This document shows positions 5,634-13,444 of a stretch of DNA of 19,625 bases, piece after piece (the stretch's first letter is position 1; each line of letters starts with the position of its first letter). This DNA is from DASXTS01 sp036505275. GTDB taxonomy: Bacteria; Actinomycetota; Actinomycetes; Mycobacteriales; Pseudonocardiaceae. Under the pieces are notes generated by a model. That model saw only the letters and a list, made by a program, of their open reading frames with translations. It did not search any database and had not been told where the DNA came from. The translations under genes and the position numbers were made by a program. The stretch is taken from the NCBI GenBank assembly GCA_036505275.1, contig DASXTS010000281.1, positions 1 through 19,625 of the forward strand, read 5' to 3'.

Positions 5634-6611
5634 TCAGGCAGGCCCGACCTGCCGAGTCGTCTGGACGCCGGGGAGCGCCACGACCGACCCGTCCGACTCG
5701 CCCGATCGCGCGGCGTTCGCCACCTGATCGGTTCTCAGTATCACCGGCACGTTGTCGATCAGGCGCGTCGAACCCACCCGTGCCGCAACCAGCAGCCGAC
5801 CTTCACCGACCCGAGGGACCGGACCGAGGTCCCGGCCGCGAAGCTCCAGGTAGTCGACGGCGACACCGGGCTGGGCGTCGAGCACCGCCCGCGCCGCCGG
5901 CAGCGCCGCGTCCGCTCCCCCGCCACGGGCGGCGTGCCCGCCGGCGGCCAGCGCAGCGGACAGCGCCAGCGCCGAACGCCGCTGCGCCGGCGTCAGGTAC
6001 GAGTTGCGGGAGGACAGCGCGAGACCGTCCGGCTCACGCACCGTCGGCACCGCCACGACGTCCAGCCCGAAATCGAGCTCGCGAACCATGCGCCTGATCA
6101 GCACCAGCTGCTGGTAGTCCTTCTCGCCGAAGAACGCCAGGTCGGGCCCGACGATGTGGAAGAGCTTCGCGACGACGGTGAGCACGCCGTCGAAGTGGCC
6201 CGGCCGCACCGCGCCCTCCAGCTCGGTGCCCAGCCGGCCGGCGTGCACGGTCAGGGCCGGTGGGCCGTCCGGATACATGTCAGATGTCGACGGCGCGAAC
6301 ACCAGCTCGACGCCCGCCGCCCGGCACACCTCCAGGTCGGCATCCAGCGTCCGCGGGTAGCGGTCCAGGTCTTCGTTGGGGCCGAACTGCAGCGGGTTCA
6401 CGAAGATGGACACCACGGTGACCGTGTTCGGCACCCGCCGCGCGTGGTCGATCAGCTCCTGGTGGCCACGGTGCAGGGCGCCCATGGTGGGCACCAGGGT
6501 GACGCGACGACCGGTGGCCCGCAGCGCCCTGGTCACCGCGCGCAGCTCGGACTGTCCACTGTGGACGGTCAGCTCGCCGGGCGTGAACCGGCCCGCGCCC
6601 GGCTGGTTCAT
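5634..6611 (-). CDS. panC: Pantothenate synthetase (pantoate--beta-alanine ligase)
   Basis: PanC joins pantoate and beta-alanine using ATP. All family motifs are present: VPTMGALHRGHQEL (HIGH-like, near residue 40), SIFVNPLQFGPNEDLDRYPR, the MYPDG loop, RPGHFDGVLTVVAKLF, FGEKDYQQLVLIRRMV and the KMSKS-like LALSSRNSYL. At 325 residues it is slightly long, because of an unconserved C-terminal tail of about 35 residues after TRLIDNVPV. The ATG at 6611 lies 10 bp after the stop of the DUF2520 gene, so the two are co-transcribed. Its usual downstream partner panD, which supplies beta-alanine, is missing here apart from a short remnant. Confidence 0.97.
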   Translation of the reverse strand: MNQPGAGRFTPGELTVHSGQSELRAVTRALRATGRRVTLVPTMGALHRGHQELIDHARRVPNTVTVVSIFVNPLQFGPNEDLDRYPRTLDADLEVCRAAGVELVFAPSTSDMYPDGPPALTVHAGRLGTELEGAVRPGHFDGVLTVVAKLFHIVGPDLAFFGEKDYQQLVLIRRMVRELDFGLDVVAVPTVREPDGLALSSRNSYLTPAQRRSALALSAALAAGGHAARGGGADAALPAARAVLDAQPGVAVDYLELRGRDLGPVPRVGEGRLLVAARVGSTRLIDNVPVILRTDQVANAARSGESDGSVVALPGVQTTRQVGPA

Positions 6612-6621
6612 TTCGGGCTAC

Positions 6622-7584
6622 TCATCGGTCGGCCTCCCAGTTTTCGTACAGCACCGCGCGCACCGCCTCGGCGGCGTCGGCGCCGAGCAGCCCGGCCCGC
6701 ACCGCCCTGGCCGCAGTGCGCCGGGCCATGGCGCGGTAGGCGTCGGTCAGCTCCGGCAGCTCCTTGTCGAGCACCCGAAGGTGGGCGCGCACGGTCTCGG
6801 CGTCGCCACGGGCCACCGGCCCGGTCAGTGCACGGTCGCCGTGCCGGAGCGCGTTGTCGAGCGCGGCGGAGAGCAGCGGCCCGAGCACCCGCTCGGGCGA
6901 GCCGATGCCGGCGTCGCGCAGGATGTCGGCCGCATCGCGGACCAGCACGGCGAGGTGATTGGCGCCGTGCGCGAGCGCCGCGTGGTAGAGCGGGCGGGCC
7001 TGCTCGGGCACGCGCACCGGCTCGGCGCCCATCTCCACCACGAGCGCCTCGCCCACGCTCCAGCCCGGCTCGTCGGCGGCGGTCACCCCGAAGCTGCATG
7101 TCACGAGCCGAGCCAGGTCCTCCTGTCGTCCGGTGAAGGTCATCACCGGGTGCAGCGCAAGCGGCAGCACGCCGGCGTCGGTCGCCGGCGCCAACACCGC
7201 CACGCCGTGCGCTCCGCTGGTGTGCGCCACGATCTGACCGGTCCGGAACGCCCCGGACGCGGCCAGCCCACGCACCAGGCCGGGCAGCGCGTCGTCCGGG
7301 ACGGCGAGCAGCACCAGGTCGGCGCGGCGCACCACGTCGTCCGGCGGCAGCAGCGGCACGCCGGGCAGCAGCTCCTCGGCGCGGCGCACCGACCGGTCGG
7401 AGACGGCCGACGTGGCGACGACGATGTGACCGGCCGCTGCGAGCGCGGCGCCGAGGACGGTTCCGACCCGGCCGGCGGATACCACGCCGACCGCGAGCCT
7501 GGCCGGTCGTGGCGGCTGCGGGTCCGGTCGCGCCGGATCCGGCAGCGGTGATGCTGGTCGCGCCCGCGCGTCGTCGGCGGTCAT
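6622..7584 (-). CDS. Rossmann-like / DUF2520 domain protein
   Basis: This is the conserved gene next to panC in actinobacteria (Rv3603c in M. tuberculosis). After a Pro/Arg-rich lead of about 27 residues, an NAD(P)-binding Rossmann fold begins (VGVVSAGRVGTVLGAALAAAGH) and continues through DLVLLAVPDDALP and VAHTSGAHG. An all-alpha DUF2520 domain follows (ALAHGANHLAVLVRDAADILRDAG to the end). The fold resembles ketopantoate reductase and pyrroline-carboxylate reductase. A role in pantoate supply is suggested by context but not shown. I chose the ATG at 7584 (MTADDARARP) because GAGGA precedes it; the open frame runs further upstream but without homology. It heads the panC-coaX operon. Length 320 residues. 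Confidence 0.85.
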   Translation of the reverse strand: MTADDARARPASPLPDPARPDPQPPRPARLAVGVVSAGRVGTVLGAALAAAGHIVVATSAVSDRSVRRAEELLPGVPLLPPDDVVRRADLVLLAVPDDALPGLVRGLAASGAFRTGQIVAHTSGAHGVAVLAPATDAGVLPLALHPVMTFTGRQEDLARLVTCSFGVTAADEPGWSVGEALVVEMGAEPVRVPEQARPLYHAALAHGANHLAVLVRDAADILRDAGIGSPERVLGPLLSAALDNALRHGDRALTGPVARGDAETVRAHLRVLDKELPELTDAYRAMARRTAARAVRAGLLGADAAEAVRAVLYENWEADR

Positions 7585-7740
7585 GGCGCTGACGTCCTCA
7601 CTGATGTTCTGGCTGCCGGTGACGGGCGTGAGGGTAATCGTCTGGGATCGGCCGGTGACCACCGAGGTGAGCAGGTTCACCGGCCGGCGGCAAATCCGCT
7701 GGCGGATCTTGGGACAGCCGCGGTAGCGTCGAATCGTGGC

Positions 7741-7770
7741 TTGACGTAGCTCACCTGTCATCCCTGTCAT
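7741..7770 (+). promoter_or_regulatory. Weak candidate promoter of the MFS gene
   Basis: TTGACG (five of six matches to the -35 consensus) is followed after 18 bp by TGTCAT (four of six to the -10). The start site would lie about 10 bp before the GTG at 7787, giving a nearly leaderless mRNA. Confidence 0.3.
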
Positions 7771-7786
7771 CCCGGCCCCCGCGACG

Positions 7787-8995
7787 GTGCGGGGTATCGG
7801 TGTGCGGTTCGCGGCCTTCTCCGCGATTGACGATCTTGTGCCCTGGTACGGCCTCTACGCGGTCCTGTTCGCCGACACCGGGCTCTCCGACGCGCAGATC
7901 GCGTCCCTGTTTGCGATCTGGTCACTGACCTCGGTCGCCCTGGAGGTGCCGTCCGGCGCACTGGCCGACGTGGTGTCCCGCCGCCGGCTTCTCGCGGTGG
8001 CCGCCCTGGTGCGCGGCGCCGGCTTCGCGTTGTGGACGTTCGCGCCGAGCTACCCGGCATTTGCCGCCGGCTTCGTGCTCTGGGGCATCGGCGGTGCCCT
8101 GACCTCGGGCACAGTGCAGGCGCTGGTGCACGACGAGTTGGTCGCCATCGGCGCGGACCGGCAGTATCAGCGGCTGTCGGCCGGCGCCGAGACGGCCGGG
8201 CTGGTCGGGGCCGCGGTCGGCACTCTCGCCGCGGTGCCGCTGCTGACCATCGGCGGCTACCTGGCCGTCGGCGTGGCCAGCGTGGCCGCCTGCGGGCTTG
8301 GCGCCGCGGTCGCGCTGACCTTCCCGCGGCGGCCCCGCCTGGTGCCGGTCGAGGGCCCGGCCGGGATCCGGGCCTGGTTGGTCATGTTGCGCACGGGGGT
8401 GCGCGAGGCGGCCGGCGTCCGTATGGTGCGCCGCCTCGTGCTGCTCGGCGCGCTGCTGCCCGGCATGACCGCACTCGACGAGTTCTTTCCGCTGGTGGCC
8501 CTTGACCTCGGCGCCGCCGTCACCCTTGTCCCGGTGCTCGTCATGCTGCCGATGCTCGGGCAGATCATCGGCGGGGCGACCGCGGCCTGGCAGCGCAGCG
8601 GCCTGCTCGTCGGGATGGCTGTCGGCGCCGGTGGCATCCTGATCGCCGGTGGCGCCGTGAGCGGCTCGGTGTGGTGGGGCTTTCTCGCCATCTCCGTCGG
8701 GTACGGCGCCCTGCAGCACGCCATGGTGGTCGCCGACGCGCGCCTGCAGGCCGCCGTGCGGAGCCAGGCCAGGGCCACGGTGACCTCGGTCGCCGGCCTC
8801 GGCGCCGAGGTGGCCGCGATGCTCATGTACGCCGCCTGGGGCGCTGCGGCCGCGCCGCTCGGCCAGGGTGGCGCGGTGGCCGCCGTCGCCGCACCCCTCG
8901 TCGGACTGGGCGTCCTCGCCGCCCTCTGGCTCCGCCTCCCCAACGACCGTCCGGCCCGCGCCGACGGTGGCCCGTCACCCATGGCGAGGATGTGA
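7787..8995 (+). CDS. MFS family transporter
   Basis: This 402-residue, very hydrophobic protein has about 12 predicted membrane segments in two halves. The basic cytoplasmic loop between segments 2 and 3 reads GALADVVSRRRLLA, the A-like motif of major facilitator proteins, and the N-terminus (RFAAFSAIDDLVPWYGLYAVLFADTGLS) is an amphipathic lead into segment 1. The central loop (residues about 175-200) is short and basic. The substrate is unknown; a drug or metabolite exporter is the usual guess. The start is GTG at 7787 or possibly GTG at 7802. It is divergent from the DUF2520 operon and convergent with the protease gene, 32 bp away. M. tuberculosis has no such gene in this block, so it is an insertion. 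Confidence 0.85.
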   Translation: MRGIGVRFAAFSAIDDLVPWYGLYAVLFADTGLSDAQIASLFAIWSLTSVALEVPSGALADVVSRRRLLAVAALVRGAGFALWTFAPSYPAFAAGFVLWGIGGALTSGTVQALVHDELVAIGADRQYQRLSAGAETAGLVGAAVGTLAAVPLLTIGGYLAVGVASVAACGLGAAVALTFPRRPRLVPVEGPAGIRAWLVMLRTGVREAAGVRMVRRLVLLGALLPGMTALDEFFPLVALDLGAAVTLVPVLVMLPMLGQIIGGATAAWQRSGLLVGMAVGAGGILIAGGAVSGSVWWGFLAISVGYGALQHAMVVADARLQAAVRSQARATVTSVAGLGAEVAAMLMYAAWGAAAAPLGQGGAVAAVAAPLVGLGVLAALWLRLPNDRPARADGGPSPMARM

Positions 8996-9027
8996 CATCG
9001 TCCTCGTTGTCCGTCGAGTCTTGGTGA

Positions 9028-10413
9028 TCAACGACGGTATTGCGGGCCGGTGGGTGGGGGCGGTGCTCCGGGTCGGTACGGCGGGCCGGGTTGGTACCGC
9101 GGGCCGGGTCGGTACGGCGGGCCGGGTTGGTATGGCCCCCCGCCCGGTGGGGGCCGCCAGGCCGGCGGTGGGCCGGTGGGCGGAGGCTGCCAGCCGGGCG
9201 GGTGCTGCGGCCAGGCGGCGCGCAGGGCGTCGGGTCGGGCCACGGCCTGGACTCGGGCCGCCAAGAGGGCGTCGACCAGCTCGTCGTGCCTTTGCTGGGC
9301 GGCCGGGCCGGCGGTGCCACGGGCCATTCTGGCGCGCAGGAAGGCGAGCTCGGTGACGGCCGACTGGTAGGCGGCGACGGCCTTGGCTGCGGCGCTGCCC
9401 GCCTGGCGGCGGACGGCGGCGCGCCAGCCGCGGCGGCCGGAGAGACTGGCGAGCAGGCCCACCTCACTCGGCGCGATCAGACCGGCGGCCGCGAGGCCGG
9501 GCAATTCGGTGGCGAGCACGCGCTGCTCGCGCCGGCGCTGCCACACAACGAGTATCACCATGCCGATGAACAGCGGGACCATGATCACGACATAGACCAG
9601 GACGAAGCCCATGCCGCCGGCGATGGTGGCCGAGCCGTTCCACAGGGCGTGCAGGGTGACCGATCCGAGGTACCCGAGAATCGGCGCGAACACCCGCACG
9701 GCGCGGAGCCGGCTGTTCACGGCAATGCCGATCCCGATGCCGGTCATGGCGGTGAACACCGGGTGAGCGAACGGCGAGAGCAGCCCGCGCAGCACGAACA
9801 CCGCAATCACGCCGCCGCCGGGCGCCACCAGGCCGTCCTGCGCAAATGCCCGGCCGAAGTAGAGGATGTTCTCGGTGAACGCGAAGCCGGCCGCGACCAG
9901 CCCGGCGTAGACGATGCCGTCAACCACACCGTCGAACTCCAGGCGCCGGGCCCACATGAGCCCGAAGAGGAAGGCGACCTTCATGCCCTCCTCGACCAGC
10001 GGGGCCGAGACCACGGCGGACACCAGGTCGCCGCTGCCCTGGCCGAGGATGGTGTCCGCGGCGACCTTCGCGGTGGAGTTGATGATCAGCGCGGACAGCG
10101 TCGCCACGCAGGCGCCCCAGCCGAACGCGGCGAGCAGCAGCCCCGGCGGCTCCGGCTCCCAGCGGTCGACCCACAGGAATGCGCCGACGACGATGGCCAC
10201 CGGCAGCAGCGCGCCGACCGCGCCGACCAGCACGGCGAACAGGCCGATCCGCGAGCCGACGAGGCCGAGCACCAGAAGCCCGCAGATGCCCATGGCGACG
10301 GCGCCCACCACCGGTAGCAGCACGCCACGCCGCTGCTTCCGCCCGGTTGGCATGTGTGACCGCGCGGCCGGCTGGGGCGGCTGAGGGGACGGGTACGGCG
10401 GCGGGCTAGCCAC
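9028..10413 (-). CDS. PrsW family intramembrane metalloprotease
   Basis: PrsW proteases cleave anti-sigma factors or other membrane proteins within the bilayer. All family motifs are visible when counted from the GTG at 10413: EEGMK (141-145), FAFTENILYF (177-186), HPVFTAMTGIG (217-227) and HALWNG (255-260). About eight membrane segments span residues 30-290. A cytoplasmic region (about 290-390) and a Pro/Tyr/Gly repeat tail follow, total 461 residues. The GTG at 10413 (VASPPPYPSP) with AGGG upstream is preferred over an ATG at 10353 with no ribosome site; the open frame beyond it shadows the next gene. It lies 52 bp after the coiled-coil membrane protein gene, probably in one transcript. The substrate is unknown; no anti-sigma factor is nearby. 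Confidence 0.88.
   Translation of the reverse strand: MASPPPYPSPQPPQPAARSHMPTGRKQRRGVLLPVVGAVAMGICGLLVLGLVGSRIGLFAVLVGAVGALLPVAIVVGAFLWVDRWEPEPPGLLLAAFGWGACVATLSALIINSTAKVAADTILGQGSGDLVSAVVSAPLVEEGMKVAFLFGLMWARRLEFDGVVDGIVYAGLVAAGFAFTENILYFGRAFAQDGLVAPGGGVIAVFVLRGLLSPFAHPVFTAMTGIGIGIAVNSRLRAVRVFAPILGYLGSVTLHALWNGSATIAGGMGFVLVYVVIMVPLFIGMVILVVWQRRREQRVLATELPGLAAAGLIAPSEVGLLASLSGRRGWRAAVRRQAGSAAAKAVAAYQSAVTELAFLRARMARGTAGPAAQQRHDELVDALLAARVQAVARPDALRAAWPQHPPGWQPPPTGPPPAWRPPPGGGPYQPGPPYRPGPRYQPGPPYRPGAPPPPTGPQYRR
9071..9138 (-). repeat. 18-bp tandem repeat at the 3' end of the PrsW-type gene
   Basis: Nearly four copies of an 18-bp unit, such as GGTCGGTACGGCGGGCCG, encode alternating PYRPGP / RYQPGP hexapeptides just before the C-terminus. 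Period and frame are conserved. Confidence 0.85.
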
Positions 10414-10465
10414 GGACGATGACCCTAGTGTCGGGTCGCGCGTCGGCGGCTGCGCCGAAGGGTGC

Positions 10466-11872
10466 TCATTCGTCGTCGCGCCGGTGCCGGCTGCGCGACT
10501 GATCGTCGGTGTAGGACGCGCGCAGGTCGTCGACGGAACGACCAGCGGTGTCGTCGTCGCGGCGCCGCCGCCGGCCGACGTAGCCACCGGCGGCTGGCTC
10601 GTGGTCCACTGGCTGGCGGTTGTCACCGGACCCGTTGCCGTTAGCCGGGGCGTCGCCGACCCCGTCGGCCGGCCCGGCGGGCGCCGGGGCGGTCGGCGTC
10701 CATGTGTGGAGGTGGTGCCACGCGGCGGACGCCAGCGGCGGCGGCTCCGCAGCTGACGAGCCGGGCGCCGGTGGCTGAGCCAATGCCGGTGGCTGAGCCA
10801 AGGCCGGTGGCTGAGCCAATGCCGGTGGCTGAGCCAATGGCGGCGGCTGGATTTGTGGCGCCGCCCACGGCGGCCGGGCGTTCTGCGGCTGCGGACCGCG
10901 CGGTGGTGGTCGGAACTCCAGCTCGTGCGTGGCCTCGTCGTGGGGCGTGGGCGGCGGCCCGGCCGCCCACGGCGGATCCACCCGCTGCGGTGCCGACCGC
11001 TCCGGCCACGAGGGATCCGCCGGCCGCGGCTGCGACCGCTCTTGCCATGACGGATCCGCCGGCCGCGGCTCCGAACGCTCCGGCCACCACGCATCCACCC
11101 GTCGCGGCTCCGACCGTTCCACCCACGGCGGTTGGGATCGGGTCGGTTGGGATCGGGCAGGTTGGGAGCGTCCGGGCCGGTCCGGGTCCGGCCGCGGCCG
11201 GCTGGGCGGCTGGTGCTGCCGCTGGTCGATCACATCGGCCTCGGGCGGTTCGGCGGCGAAGGCGGGCATCGGGTCCAGGCGCCACCGGCCGGAGTTCGAC
11301 TGTTGCGACGGGTACGCCCCGCCCTGTGGCAGCACGCGGTGGGCCGAGCGCGCGGCGCGGGACTGATCGGAGAGGGATCGCAGCCGGGTCGACTCGGCAC
11401 GCAGCGCGACCCGCTCGACCAGCACCTCGCCGCCGAGCAGCGCCTCCAGGTTCTGCCGCAGGGTGCGCAGCTCGGTGCGCAGGCCGTCCAGCTCACCGCT
11501 GATCTCGCTGCTCATCTCGGCCTCGAGCCGACGCCGGGTGTTCGTCTCCACCTCGAGCTCGTACTCCCGGCGAGCGGCCACCTCACGCTCGAGTTCCAGC
11601 TCGTACACCTTGCGCAGCTCTTCGCTGCGGTCGTGACCGGCGGCTATGTCGCGGCGGTAGCGAGCGGCCGCGAACGCGCCGACCAACGCGGCCCAGAGCG
11701 CGGCAACGATCCCGAGGCGCAGCCACCGCGCGTCGTCGGTCAGCGCGAGCGCGGCGGCGCCGAGCACGGCGAACCCGAGCACCGCCCCGAGCAGGGTCCG
11801 ACCCGCCCGACCCGTCTCGCGACCCGTGCGCCGCCGCGGCGCTGGCTCGCTCGGCGGTTCGGCGCTCGGCAT
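10466..11872 (-). CDS. Coiled-coil membrane protein with proline-rich tail (probable DUF6779)
   Basis: The position corresponds to Rv3604c of M. tuberculosis, an Ala/Arg/Pro-rich membrane protein of unknown function. The 468-residue product has a basic N-terminus, two membrane segments (about 25-44 and 49-69), then a charged coiled coil (about 75-165; EELRKVYELELEREVAAR and onward) facing the cytoplasm. From about 190 to the end it is disordered, with repeats such as PERSEPRPADPSW and AQPPAL and a basic/acidic end. ATG at 11872 is chosen; GTG at 11881 is equally possible. The DUF6779 label is from memory of the family's place next to the folate cluster. It may scaffold a membrane complex; that is inference. 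The PrsW-type gene lies downstream. Confidence 0.7.
   Translation of the reverse strand: MPSAEPPSEPAPRRRTGRETGRAGRTLLGAVLGFAVLGAAALALTDDARWLRLGIVAALWAALVGAFAAARYRRDIAAGHDRSEELRKVYELELEREVAARREYELEVETNTRRRLEAEMSSEISGELDGLRTELRTLRQNLEALLGGEVLVERVALRAESTRLRSLSDQSRAARSAHRVLPQGGAYPSQQSNSGRWRLDPMPAFAAEPPEADVIDQRQHQPPSRPRPDPDRPGRSQPARSQPTRSQPPWVERSEPRRVDAWWPERSEPRPADPSWQERSQPRPADPSWPERSAPQRVDPPWAAGPPPTPHDEATHELEFRPPPRGPQPQNARPPWAAPQIQPPPLAQPPALAQPPALAQPPALAQPPAPGSSAAEPPPLASAAWHHLHTWTPTAPAPAGPADGVGDAPANGNGSGDNRQPVDHEPAAGGYVGRRRRRDDDTAGRSVDDLRASYTDDQSRSRHRRDDE
10767..10838 (-). repeat. 18-bp tandem repeat, four copies, in the coiled-coil membrane protein gene
   Basis: Four contiguous, almost identical copies of GCCGGTGGCTGAGCCAAT (one differs in the last base) encode repeated AQPPAL hexapeptides. 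Near identity, including synonymous positions, points to recent expansion. Confidence 0.93.
10975..11120 (-). repeat. Degenerate 13-15-residue coding repeat (ERSEPRPADPSW type)
   Basis: About four diverged units (PERSAPQRVDPPW, PERSEPRPADPSW and relatives) follow each other in the disordered region. They are older and more diverged than the 18-bp array downstream in the same gene. Confidence 0.7.
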
Positions 11873-11888
11873 GGCGACCACGGTACCT

Positions 11889-11911
11889 GCCGGCCGCGGA
11901 GCCGGCCGTCC
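11889..11911. promoter_or_regulatory. GCCGGC inverted repeat just upstream of the coiled-coil membrane protein gene
   Basis: Two GCCGGC hexamers separated by 6 bp could form a short hairpin in the leader of the minus-strand gene, within 40 bp of its start. Such G/C palindromes are frequent in this genome, so the significance is uncertain. Confidence 0.25.
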
Positions 11912-12029
11912 CCCGGTAGGGCGCGCACCATTGGGGCGAGAATGTGGAATTCGCCCACTCTCAGTGCAACCTCAGTAGGGCCAACTGGGGCAATGCCACA
12001 TCGTCGCACCAAAGGGTCCCACCAAACGG

Positions 12030-12039
12030 GTTGTACAAC
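12030..12039. promoter_or_regulatory. Perfect palindrome GTTGTACAAC in the gap after the DUF3180 gene
   Basis: This 10-bp perfect palindrome lies 19 bp after the DUF3180 gene's stop, in the 185-bp gap before the next minus-strand gene. It looks like a repressor site but matches no motif I can name. No strong terminator hairpin is seen in this gap. Confidence 0.3.
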
Positions 12040-12057
12040 AGGTGCGGCCGTAACGGA

Positions 12058-12537
12058 TTACGCGGCGTGGCGGCGTTGCTCGTCATCGAGGGGTTCGTCG
12101 GGGCGACCCGGGGTGCGGCAGCAGTATTCCAGCCAGAGTGCGGCGGCGATGAGCGCGGCGGCGCAACATGCGCCGATGATCGCCGAGGTGGTGTCCGAGC
12201 CGGCGGCGGGGAACTGGTCGCGCTTCGGCAACGCGTAGACGATCACCGCCAGCCAGCCGCCGAGCATGATCGCGCCAAGCAGCGAGGACGCCTTGGCCAG
12301 TGCGACGGCCCGGGCAGCGGTGAGGGCGGCCACCGGGCGGGTGCCGGGTCGGCGGGCGATCCTCGCCCGGAGCGAGTAGCCGAAGACGGCCTCGATGACG
12401 GCGAGCAGGCCCAGCGAGGAGCCGGCCAGGGTGGGCAGCGGCGGCAGCTGCTCATAGCCGATGCGCAGCAGCAGGTCCACCAACAGCCCGGTCAGCACCG
12501 CCGGAATGAGAAGGTCACGGGGCCTGGTGAACCTCAT
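12058..12537 (-). CDS. DUF3180 membrane protein
   Basis: This 159-residue protein follows folK, as Rv3605c does in M. tuberculosis. It begins MRFTRPRDLLIPAVLTGLLVDLLLRIGYEQLPPLP and has four membrane segments (about 9-27, 38-57, 77-103 and 123-143), matching the DUF3180 family in length and layout. The ATG at 12537 overlaps the folK stop as ATGA, so translation is coupled. The family has no known function; its constant link with the folate genes suggests a role near them, which is not shown. Confidence 0.85.
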   Translation of the reverse strand: MRFTRPRDLLIPAVLTGLLVDLLLRIGYEQLPPLPTLAGSSLGLLAVIEAVFGYSLRARIARRPGTRPVAALTAARAVALAKASSLLGAIMLGGWLAVIVYALPKRDQFPAAGSDTTSAIIGACCAAALIAAALWLEYCCRTPGRPDEPLDDEQRRHAA

Positions 12538-13058
12538 CGGCCGGACCTCGACGAGGGCGCAGCCAGCACCAGGTCCTCGCGGCGGCGAACGCCTACCATT
12601 TCGGCCGGGTCCAGCGCGGCGAGCAGTTCGGCGACCGGGACGCCGGCCAGCCGCGCCGACGGGTCGGCGTCCAACCACGGCACCAGCACGAACGCCCGCT
12701 CGGCCGCCCGCGGGTGGGGCAGTGTCAGCTCGGGGTCGCCGCTGGTCATCCCGTCGACGTCGACAATGTCGACGTCCAGAGTGCGCGGCCCCCAGAGCAG
12801 CGTGCGGGTGCGCCCGGCGCGGCGCTCGCAGGCCCGGCCGAACTCCAGCCAGCCGGCCGGGTCACGGCCGGCGTCCTCCGCAACCACCACGGCATTGAGG
12901 AAGTCGTCCTGCGGCACCGGGCCCCACGGCGCAGTCTCGTACACGGCGGACACCGCGATCAGGTCACCGCCGGCGACCGGCAGCGCGTCCAGCACCGAGC
13001 GCAGGTGGCCGAGCCGGTCGCCGAGGTTCGACCCGATGGACAGCACTGCGCGGGTCAC
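12534..13058 (-). CDS. folK: 2-amino-4-hydroxy-6-hydroxymethyldihydropteridine pyrophosphokinase (HPPK)
   Basis: FolK transfers pyrophosphate from ATP to 6-hydroxymethyl-dihydropterin, giving the substrate of FolP. The 174-residue product has the standard motifs: SIGSNLGDRLGHLR (residues 8-21), VYETAPWGPVPQDDFLNAV (39-57), WGPRTLDVDIVDVDG (89-103, with the two Mg-binding aspartates) and LPHPRAAERAFVLVPWLD (113-130). The start is the GTG at 13058, which overlaps the folB stop as GTGA; the longer open frame upstream has no HPPK homology. Length is normal. Confidence 0.97.
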   Translation of the reverse strand: MTRAVLSIGSNLGDRLGHLRSVLDALPVAGGDLIAVSAVYETAPWGPVPQDDFLNAVVVAEDAGRDPAGWLEFGRACERRAGRTRTLLWGPRTLDVDIVDVDGMTSGDPELTLPHPRAAERAFVLVPWLDADPSARLAGVPVAELLAALDPAEMVGVRRREDLVLAAPSSRSGR

Positions 13059-13444
13059 TGCGGGCCGTCCCCGGCACGGGGGCTCCGGCGGGAGCGGTGG
13101 GCGACCACCGCGACGTCGGCGAAAGCGAGCGAGATCGGGGCGGCCGGCTTGTGGATGGTCACCTCGACGGCGTGCACCCGCTCGTCGGCCATCACGTCGT
13201 CGGCCATCTCGGCGGCCACGGTCTCGATGAGTTTGCGCGGCGGGCCGCCGACGATCGCGGCGGCGCGGTACGCGAGCGCGCCGTAGTCCAGGGTGTCGGC
13301 GAGGTCGTCGGTGCGGGCGGCCGCGTCCAGGTCGAGCCACACCGTGACGTCGACCACGAACTCCTGGCCGTCGGCCCGCTCGAAGTCGAACACGCCGTGC
13401 CGGCCGAACACCCGCAGGCCGGTCAGCATGATCCGGTCGGTCAC
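13055..13444 (-). CDS. folB: Dihydroneopterin aldolase
   Basis: FolB cleaves 7,8-dihydroneopterin to 6-hydroxymethyl-dihydropterin and glycolaldehyde. The 129-residue product shows GLRVFGRHGVFDFERADGQEF (about 9-29), TLDYGALA (51-58), LIETVAAEMADDV (72-84) and the catalytic lysine in VTIHKPAAPI (95-104). GTG at 13444 overlaps the folP stop as GTGA. Its own stop overlaps the folK start in the same way, so folP, folB and folK should be translated in fixed ratio. Confidence 0.97.
   Translation of the reverse strand: MTDRIMLTGLRVFGRHGVFDFERADGQEFVVDVTVWLDLDAAARTDDLADTLDYGALAYRAAAIVGGPPRKLIETVAAEMADDVMADERVHAVEVTIHKPAAPISLAFADVAVVAHRSRRSPRAGDGPQ

Noticed and set aside
10413..11094. Upstream extension of the PrsW-type frame
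   Set aside because: The extra 227 codons overlap the coiled-coil protein gene in another frame and give Arg/Pro/Ser shadow sequence; the family starts near the GTG at 10413.
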